A DNA stretch of 64,000 nt, from positions 310,001 to 374,000 of the forward strand of contig JADNRZ010000019.1 of assembly GCA_015501605.1 (NCBI GenBank). Direction: 5' to 3'. The notes beneath the pieces are model-generated. The model was given only the letters and a program-made list of their open reading frames with translations, did no database searches and was not told the DNA's origin. This stretch comes from Panaeolus papilionaceus. Taxonomy: Eukaryota > Basidiomycota > Agaricomycetes > Agaricales. Of the stretch, positions 56,200 through 64,000 are shown in pieces. Position 1 is the first letter of the stretch. The number at the start of each line of letters is the position of its first letter. Both the position numbers and the translations under genes were made by a program.

Positions 56200-57816
56200 C
56201 TGAACATCGTGCACTAACCTCAGCTTTTTTGGAGGAGGAGATTGTAAGTGTCGGGGGATGCGGAAGTGAGGCTCGTAAACCGGATGTCGGCACGGCACCG
56301 GGACAAATTTAGCGAGGCGCAAAAGCACAGACGAATATATTTGGAAGTGGCGTTACGAGAAAGATCCATACGATACTGTTTAGCTCTAGCCTTGTTTTAT
56401 TCCCCTCGTACTCGATCGTACTTTGTCGAAGGTTCAAGGCACCGCGAGCAAGAACAACGTGTACCAGGAATATCCATTTTGGGTCTTAACTCCTATCTTT
56501 GGCCATGGTGACGCTCCTGATTCGCGACACTATTCAAGCAGCAACCTGTCCTTACAGCTTTCAGAGATATTTACATCATCTACCATGATTCTACCCAAAA
56601 CAATTACTCACTACTGTTCAGTCTTGTACGACTACTACCACCCTAATCTCGATAGACTATGCCTGTGAATTCACTGACCAATTTCCTGAAGTTCAAAACC
56701 CCTATTTGTGATCATATCGAAGGATCAGCTCAGACAGTGAAGTGGACGATGCAAGAAAACTCAAAGCATAACAGCACACTAATTCATGGGCGAACATATG
56801 GTTAATGCCGCTGATAATTGAATTGGGTTTAAATACAATAGATGAACCAAACGCGTCGCATCGCGTTATGCACATCTAACAGTGGATGATTCTCGATGGT
56901 GACAAGCGATACACACTGGCATCAAGCAGCTTCAAGCTATGTTACCTGCAGTATAACAACCTCATGTAGATATACAGTTAGAATGCCAAAGAATTCACAG
57001 CTGTAGCTCCAATGTTCTGGTCTATTCAGGCAGGTCAGGCATGTTTCTGAAGCACATGACGGAAGAGTCACCTGGAGTACATAGTGACTTGTTTCCACCA
57101 GACCTATGGCACAATATATAAGGCCTATTTATTTATCTAGGGTCCGGAGTTCTAGGCTCGACGAGCGGTGAGCTCTTACATTTTATAAGAACCTCGCCGG
57201 TCAGCTATCCTCACTCCTTGACATCTATTAAATGAAGAAGCTGCGGAGAAGCCTTGAAATTCTGATTATGTCAACCTTGTCTGTATGTATTAAATAAGTA
57301 TCAGGGACTACGACATGTCCAGGAAAATGCACAGAGCCTCACACTGATAAATCGATAACATCCTACTAAAGTGAGACTGGCGATACATTCCGCCCGTCGA
57401 ATATACCAAATCAGGAATCATCTACGGAGCATGTGCGTTCCTGGGCGTCGAATCGTTCCTTTTTCCTATTCGCATGTCATGAAGGGCCTAAGGCTCCATT
57501 TTCATTGCATAGGGATTACTACAATCCGGTTTGAATAAAAAAGCCCCTGTGAAGGGTGGTGTATACTGCACCATTGAAGGGGCTTGGTGTTCCTGCTTCA
57601 CGAGATATGGTGCCTCTTAGCTTACCAGCACTTTTGAGTGCGACAGAGGGCGGCCTCAGGGTGAATAGATATGAAGGCGAGCATCGAATGATTGAATTCC
57701 CCTCAGATCCTCCTTGCTTGAGAGTTTTTTCAAACCTTCAGCTTGCTGCTCTTGACACTCAACTCAAAGTTACTATGACCCTCCAAGACAAGGCTATCTA
57801 CAAAAGGTGTAAATAA
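56200..57816 (+). repeat. Tandem duplication, unit 1 (truncated copy)
   Basis: Aligns over its length with about 57960-59545 at an offset of about 1.73-1.77 kb. Shared landmarks: CGAGAAAGATC..ACGATA, the CACTCGATCGTAC..GTC stretch, TGACGCT..TGCGCGAC, the GTCCGGAGTTCTAGGCT-type block and the promoter-proximal CAACTCAAAGTTAC just before the ATG. Confidence 0.75.
57775..57816 (+). pseudogene. 14-codon stub of the inhibitor-like gene
   Basis: MTLQDKAIYK matches the start MPLQDKGVYT of the gene at 59507, then runs into RCK and a stop. The upstream 250 bases are the duplicated promoter, but no TATA box is visible. Probably left over from the tandem duplication; not expected to make a functional protein. 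Confidence 0.75.
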
Positions 57817-57959
57817 AACAAATATGCTATAAATGACGAACCTGGTAGGTTCTGTATATTATATTGATTGTATGTTGTGACTGTTGCATGATAATCGTTT
57901 GAAACCATCGCAACTAGAAAACTCCGTCTGTCTCCGTCCGTTTCCGTGAGCCCAATCCC

Positions 57960-59545
57960 ATACGTTATGGCACGGATCGTAACAGATGGTGTACTTTTTA
58001 CAGCAGATGAAGATTTGAGGTATCGAGAGTTGCGGAAATGAGACATCATATATCGGTGTTCGGCACGGCATCAGGATAAAATTAGCGACTGAATTAACGC
58101 GCGAAAGCGCAGAGGCATATACATTTAGAGGTAGCGCTACGAGAAAGATCTATGATATTTTTAGTTATAGCTTCGTGTTATTCTCCTCGCACTCCATCGT
58201 ACATTGTCCAAGATTCAAGGCACGCGTATCGGGAATTTCCATCTTGGGTAGTAATTCCCATCTTTGGTGACGCTGCTTATGCGCGACATCGGTTCAGAAT
58301 CGGTCCACTTGGGATATTTGCAACGTTCAGGGATTTTAACCTGAATTTACCTCCCCTCAACGCAGAACAAAGGCTCATATATATGTGTCAAGCTAAACTG
58401 TGGATTGGGCAATGCTAGCACCCGAATGCAGACACAGCGATGATTGGGAGGTAGGATCACTCATCAAGGGGTTGCAATGCTGAATCTGGGCAAGGTGAGC
58501 GCTGAAATATCTAATCTAATATAAAGCGGTAAGCGCAATAAACCAAGCGCGTCGTGTCGCATTATGCGAACCCAGCAATAATGATGATGGAAAGCAATAA
58601 AAATGACACCAGACTATGCGTAGTATTAACCCAGGTAAATGATGCGTCGGATGCAGAGTGGTTCACAGTCATAGTTACACCGTCTCCTCTGGCTGACTGC
58701 TCGACTGCTCAACCTGATCAGGTGTGTGTTTACGAAGCAGGTGACACGAGTGTTACTAGTAAGATATATTAACTTACATGAGTTCTTCAAAAAAAGACCT
58801 TATATTGCCGCACGGTAAGCGCAAACTATATGTGAAGGTTATGCCCCCAGATTTCTTGCTACATTCATTGATCAATTGGGGTCTGGCATTCTAGACTTTA
58901 CGAGCGGCGAAGGCTCACATCCTTTAGAAATATCTTTCAAGCCAGCTGCCTATGTTCTTGACACCTAATAAATGGAGAAGCTTTGGGGAGGAGTTATCCG
59001 TCTGATTGTGTCAGCCTTATCAATGTGCATATTGAATAAGAGCCAGGGACCTCGACATGTCAAATGTTCGTACAGGGGAGTGCACAGAATCTAAACCTAT
59101 AACATCCTACTAAGGCCAGGCCACGGCGATTCTTTCTACCCGTAGAATACACCAACAACGGGTCCTTTGCGGAACACGTGGGGTTCCATGGGCGTCGATT
59201 CGTTTCTTTTTCCCACTCGACCATCATGAGGGGCCTAAATTTCCATTTTTATTGTATAGGTAACATTGTAATCCGGTTTGAACAATGAAATTCCTGTGGG
59301 GAGTGGTCTGGACTGGTACGTACTGCACCGCCCATATACTTGTTTTGCAAAGTATGGTGTCCTTCGCTCAGCAGATCTTCGTAGTATGAAAGGGAAACAA
59401 TACCTATAAAAAAGACCATCGAATGGCCCAATTTCCCCAGAAGTTCTCTCCTTGAGCCTCTTCCAACCTTCAGCTTAACCTTCTTTACACACAACTCAAA
59501 GTTACAATGCCTCTCCAAGACAAAGGTGTCTACACCATCCGCTAC
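57960..59545 (+). repeat. Tandem duplication, unit 2 (intact gene end)
   Basis: Partner of 56200-57816. It leads into the intact gene at 59507. Minor insertions and substitutions separate the two units, so the duplication is not very recent. Confidence 0.75.
59405..59413 (+). promoter_or_regulatory. TATA box of the inhibitor-like gene
   Basis: TATAAAAAA in the context TACCTATAAAAAAG about 100 bases upstream of the ATG, resembling the lectin promoters. It is absent from the duplicated unit 1. Confidence 0.6.
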
Positions 59546-60237
59546 GTTCCTCGTGGCATCAAGCTCCCCTTCGCGGGTGGCATGTATGCTACCTCGAAGG
59601 ACTATGGAGGCCCTCTCTACGGCGAGTCCAACAACCCTACATCCGTTACCGGTACACAGGATGTGTGTCCATCTCCAGTCTTCAGAATGCCCACATTCGC
59701 TCTTTAACGGAATAATTACTAATACTTAGCCCTCTGATCTAGTGGCAACTCTTCGCTGTTGCTGGCAAAGAAAACACCTACAGGATCTCTGCCCCCCAGT
59801 GGCCTGAGTCGGCGTTGAGAATTATCCAGGGACCTGGACCTGTTCTTCCTGGATGGGGTCTCCCTGGCGATGTACCCACTGGACGCAACGATCTCGTCCT
59901 TTTCAAGGTTCAAGAGGTCGAATGGCTCATCGAAGCCGCAGATCAAGAGAGCACATACACGTAGGCCACTTCCTTGTTTGTGCTTCAGTAGGCTCTGGAC
60001 ATCGCTGACATGGATCTGTAGCATTTCTCCCGCCCACACCGACGGTCGCATTGGTGTTGGCTTTGCTGTCGACCTTAACCACCACAATGAAACTGTAAGC
60101 CCCTCCATGTTGTTTTCAATACCTCGTTACTGATCGATGATCACCCGACACGTGTCATGCAGCTCTACGTCCGCACCTTCCCAGTTATCAGAGACCCACC
60201 TCCCCGCCCAACCTGGCAGTTTGAGCAATGCCGCTAG
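59507..60237 (+). CDS. Beta-trefoil protein, probable I66-type protease inhibitor
   Basis: Model: exons 59507-59662, 59743-59960, 60022-60094 and 60163-60237, 173 residues, all in phase. No signal peptide. Trefoil-like repeats can be seen as GVYTIRYVPRG at the start, WQLFAVAGKENTYRISAP in the middle and LFKVQEVEWLIEAADQESTY TISPA towards the end, followed by LYVRTFPVIRDPPPRPTWQF. This pattern (YxI segments alternating with W..F/E) resembles mushroom cospin/mycospin serine-protease inhibitors (MEROPS I66) and related ricin-B-like trefoils. Assignment to I66 is tentative. Such cytosolic proteins are thought to defend fruiting bodies against grazers. Confidence 0.72.
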
Positions 60238-60478
60238 GCAACAAATTGCACTGAATTGGACTCTGAATTCGTGTACAAAGATGTCAATAAAAAACAATAG
60301 TGTTGAAAGGAATGAATGTAGCAAGAGTCGTAGGAATTAAAACTGTTAGTAAAAATCTTGGGACCGTTGTCGGTGCCAGCATCACAACAAAGTTTGGATC
60401 ATATGTATGTGAAGTATAAATTATTCAGGACAAGTACAAAGCAAAGAGAATAGCAAGATTTAAAACTTATCGCTAATA

Positions 60479-62516
60479 TCAAAGTTTAAATCCTCCAGCC
60501 AACCCCATCACATTCTTTGGGTCAACTTTCTTCTTCAACTTCTTCAAACGCGGCACGTTGGCACCAAAGAGTTGTTCCAAGGGCGTATCATATATCGCGT
60601 AATTCGGATAAGAGGGAGCATCCCGAGGTATCACTTGTCCCTGCGATATCGCCGCAGCCCTAATGCGGCTTGCCATCGCCTTGACTGCCTGAGCGTAGGT
60701 AGCATCTGATGCTTGGTCGGGCCAGGTCGCGAGCACGTTGAAAGGGAGGTAGCTACGAGCACGAGTTCCGGGGAAGGCGCTGGGGAGGTTGGAGTGTTGT
60801 AAGATGTTGGGGAGGAAAGGCTCCACAGCGAAGGCAATATATGTGTCATTGCTGGTAGTGTAGAGTTGGGCGGATGACTTCATCAAAGAGATTGATCGGT
60901 ACTCGCAAATATATGCGAAAAAATTCAAACGGAACGCACCATAAGTTCATTGACAACGGTATCCAAGAACTGGGGGGTGATATTGGTATGAGGAACGCCC
61001 TGGAAGAGAACCCTAATGGGAACGCATAATTGATGAGTTCCAACATATTGAGACCACAGTCTAATACGTACCTTGGATTTTGGATCGGCATATCAGGGGA
61101 TGACTGGACGAGGGAAAGGTAACTTCTCGTCCCAACATTACTTGTGAGAGCAGGGATAGTGAGGAACGCATCAAAGATTCCAGCAGGAGGTGTGGGGCCG
61201 TCGTAGAACATAAGTACGCTGACAAAAGGCTATATAATCATCAACTCGTGAATCTAAAAGGAAGAAACAAAGCGTACTTGTGTCATCATTGCTCCATAAG
61301 TTGCAATCATGCTGGCTTTGGGATCTTGAACGTTGGCGTAGAATGCGGCGGTCGCAGCGTTTATTTGATCGAGGGTTGAGCCGTCGAAAATAGCAGTCCC
61401 TCCCTAATTACCGTCATAAGTAGGCTTTATTTATGGAACATCATGATGACATACCCAAACGGCACCTTGGGGGAAAGTCTTGAAAGTAATCTTGGTGACG
61501 ATGCCCTAAAATGAGATATTTGTGAGCGGTTGGAAGGTGGAGGATTATGATTCATCCACACAAAATTATTTTGGGTTCCCTAACATCAAAGAGTGAGATG
61601 AGACGGCATAAAATGTATTCAAACGATCCACGGACCTTCAGTGCCAAAAACAAATCTGGTTGAGTCGCATGAGTAACAGTCGTGATAGATCCATCGGGTT
61701 TCACGAGTCTAAACGCCTCAATTGTGTCGACTGTGAGTCCATGTTGATTGGTCTTCCATGAATAACCTAAGAAATAAGCAACATGTTAGCGTCGGGCACT
61801 GGACTCCAAAAATGCGACATACATACCTCCTCCAAGACTCAGCCCAGCCACACCCACACCGCTCACGCGTCCACCAACGACAGTTCTGTTGTAAGGTTCC
61901 AACGCAGCGTAGACGTCATCCCAGATCAGACCTGTCCCCACTTCAGCCGTTTGAGACGAGGCTTGATATTTGACCTCAGAAAATCGTGCCATGGAAATGT
62001 GAACACCGGGAGTTGAGGAAAAGCCTGGATTGACCGCATGACCGCCACCTTTAATCTGGAAACGTTGAAAAACAATGAGAAATGCAAAATCAAGCACAAG
62101 AACAACATACGGCGAAGGGAGTACGCGTACGATCGACGATTTTAAGCTGCGAGCAAAGAAGTCAGTTGATGTTCTGGTCACATTAATGAATATGAGCTCA
62201 CAATTTCGGCGACGTCGGTCTCTTTTCCTGGTTCCACAACGCATTTGGATCGTTGAGTGCTTAAAAATGACCAATGGGAAATTCCCTTCTCGTATTTCGG
62301 ATCCCCTAACAGACGATATGCAATGATCAGCAACTGACAAGAAGCACCATGCCATGACCCACCACTATAGTACACCGCAGAGGCAGAGGATACCTTCCTG
62401 GAAATTTGCAGGCAGACGGGGTCAGGACCTGGAAGGGGGAAGAGCGAGCCGAGGGCAGGAGCGGCGATGGCGAGAGTAACGAGGTATAGCGACCCAGGAG
62501 CCGAAAGGAAGTGCAT
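60479..62516 (-). CDS. FAD-linked oxidase C, monocovalent type
   Basis: Model of eleven exons (sense order): 62516-62363, 62305-62202, 62146-62111, 62055-61827, 61766-61636, 61579-61562, 61505-61455, 61403-61278, 61229-61072, 61012-60940 and 60877-60479, 492 residues. All exons after the first have the same length as in copy B. The signal peptide is MHFLSAPGSLYLVTLAIAAP. The likely flavin His is in KGGGHAVNPG (about 104), and the second attachment position lacks Cys (GGRVSGVGVAGLSLGGG). The 18-base exon 6 reads GTQNNF. The C-terminus is VDPKNVMGLAGGFKL. An upstream in-frame ATG at 62561 would place extra residues before the signal peptide and is less likely. Substrate unknown. Confidence 0.88.
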
Positions 62517-63596
62517 CTCTGTTGCTGGGTGAATCGTGCTCCAACCTCTTGACATTCTCACTTTTAACTGATTGGCTCATCATCCAGGGAAGCTGGATGG
62601 GCGGCGAACAACAACATTACCCTGCTCGACTATGTCAGCAGGTCGCTAAGGGATCCTAAGCCGAGGTCGTCCTCCCATAGGAACTCTGCGAGAGCGACAA
62701 ACGCGAACACATAAATGCCGACAGCATTGAATTCTGCCCTGTCTCCGTCTGATTGCAAGATATTCCTGAGAGCTCCCAAGAGCTGTGGGGACGAAAGGGG
62801 TAGGTGAATTTCCGCGAAACATGTATCGCGTTCAAGTCGGGGGTGATAATGCCTTTAGTAATCCAGGAGTATGTCAGGATCGAACCACAAATGTAATGTT
62901 TGGATGAACTTGCCATGTACAACCCAACCCCATCGTCCGATAAAAGCATTAAATCAGCCGCCCATATGATAATGATTAAAAACCGTATGGGAAATATTGG
63001 ATGACTTTACATATGCAGACAGCAGTGTCGCCAGATTATTATCAGTTTACTTTCGGCAATTTTGGCGGCAGTGTCATCCTTTCCGCTAGACGGTAACTCC
63101 GGTCATGACAGTATCCCTAACACCCGAGACTACGACCCACTCTCATCAGATGAAAAGGGCAATATCATCGGCTCACCCACAAGATGAGTCTTGCTTTGTC
63201 CGCGAAATCGTGTCATCATTGGAGGTTGGGAAATTTTGACGACCGTGGTTCAACTTCAAAACATTTATTCATAAGAGCCATTATCGCAGAGCCCTCCATT
63301 GAGATACCAAAAATATAAATGCCTGGAGAAATGCAGAAATAATTGTGGATAGGAGGAACCAGGGGGAGGTGCAAGGAGATGGTGGTGGTCAGGAGGAAGC
63401 CCTGGCGGTGGCTGTGTGCCAACTGAGCCGACCACAAGTTTCACAATATTGCTGTTCTTCACATTTCGTTTACTCAGACTAAGACTTCCAGGAGAACTGG
63501 TATAAAAAATCCATCCGTTGAAATAATATTAGGAGAATAAAAAAAGAAGCTAATATACACATATCGAGAATTAGGTTCCAAAAAGGTTGCCAAAAA
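62517..63596. other. Intergenic region between FAD oxidases C and D
   Basis: Promoter of copy C and 3' flank of copy D. No gene is seen. Confidence 0.5.
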
Positions 63597-64000
63597 TCAG
63601 AGCTTGAACCCTCCAGCCAACCCCATGACATTCTTAGGATCCACCTTGCTCTTCAACTTCTTCAGCTTGGGCAAATTTGCGCCGAAAATATCCTGCAAAG
63701 GCGTATCATATAGCGCGTAATTGGGGTATCTCGGTGGTTGGTTGTTGGAGTTTGCAGGATTATTGGTGAGGCTTTGAGTGAGAGCTCTCAGACGACTACC
63801 CATGCCTTTCACAGCCTGATAGTACACCGAATCCGATGCTGCGTCAGGCCACGCAGCGGCAATGTTACAAGGAAGGTAGGCTTGATTCCGGTTGGGGGGA
63901 TACGCGCTGGGGAGGTGGGTGTGTTGTAGGATATTGGGCAGGAATGGTTCAACCATGAAGAGGATGTAGGTGTTCTCGCGCGTCGTAAGCGACTGCCCTG
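63597..64000 (-). CDS. FAD-linked oxidase D, C-terminal exon (cut by window edge)
   Basis: The last exon of a third member of the B/C subfamily: SLTTRENTYILFMVEPFLPN, LPSAYPPNRNQAYLPCNIAA, an Asn-rich insertion in the loop before PRYPNYALYDTPL, then VDPKNVMGLAGGFKL and the stop at 63597. The exon starts near or beyond the right edge, so the rest of the gene lies outside the window. Same strand as copy C, about 1.1 kb away, in tandem. Confidence 0.85.
   Translation of the reverse strand, partial: GQSLTTRENTYILFMVEPFLPNILQHTHLPSAYPPNRNQAYLPCNIAAAWPDAASDSVYYQAVKGMGSRLRALTQSLTNNPANSNNQPPRYPNYALYDTPLQDIFGANLPKLKKLKSKVDPKNVMGLAGGFKL

Overview
The window looks like genomic DNA of a mushroom-forming basidiomycete (Agaricomycetes). 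The signs are many short GT-AG introns of about 50-75 bases, two fungal fruit-body lectin genes, a multicopper laccase, HsbA-type secreted proteins, an expanded family of FAD-linked oxidases and AIG1-like GTPases of a kind known from this group. No bacterial-style operons, rRNA or tRNA genes were recognised. Exon models were built by hand from splice signals, reading phase and comparison between paralogues inside the window.

Layout: 1.5-3.2 kb, a single-pass membrane protein. 3.6-4.1 kb, a small inverted-repeat structure. 4.2-10.6 kb, a row of three related P-loop GTPase genes (one relic, one apparently intact, one with a damaged splice site); a fourth copy lies at 45.6-47.0 kb on the other strand. 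11.8-17.2 kb, two duplicated fruit-body lectins, a 656-bp TA-flanked MITE between them, and an inverted second copy of the lectin promoter. 18.1-21.0 kb, a 981-residue low-complexity protein. 23.2-26.9 kb, two HsbA-type genes; the second is split by a 1.06-kb transposon-like element with a 13-bp target duplication. 27.6-29.5 kb, an O-methyltransferase with two micro-exons. 29.7-31.7 kb, a bicovalent-type FAD oxidase. 34.4-34.7 kb, a small secreted protein. 35.7-37.7 kb, a laccase. 37.9-38.7 kb, an unknown helical protein. 40.3-41.8 kb, a TmpA-like membrane reductase. 42.1-44.2, 60.5-62.5 and 63.6-64.0 kb, three FAD oxidases of a second subfamily with strictly conserved exon lengths. 47.5-49.6 kb, a HAMP-repeat protein that lacks a kinase. 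51.5-54.5 kb, an oligopeptide transporter with 14 exons. 56.2-59.5 kb, a tandem duplication that left a 14-codon stub upstream of an intact beta-trefoil, protease-inhibitor-like gene.

The genes do not form an obvious single pathway. The laccase, FAD oxidases, O-methyltransferase and TmpA-like reductase are redox or decorating enzymes, but each has its own promoter and they are separated by unrelated genes. The dominant theme is local duplication followed by decay or divergence: GTPases, lectins, HsbA proteins, FAD oxidases and the inhibitor-like gene all occur as pairs or series with at least one damaged or altered copy. The most unusual observations are the inverted promoter copy beside lectin 2, the GTPases with a non-canonical G4 motif, the kinase-less HAMP array, the element inside the second HsbA gene and the micro-exons.
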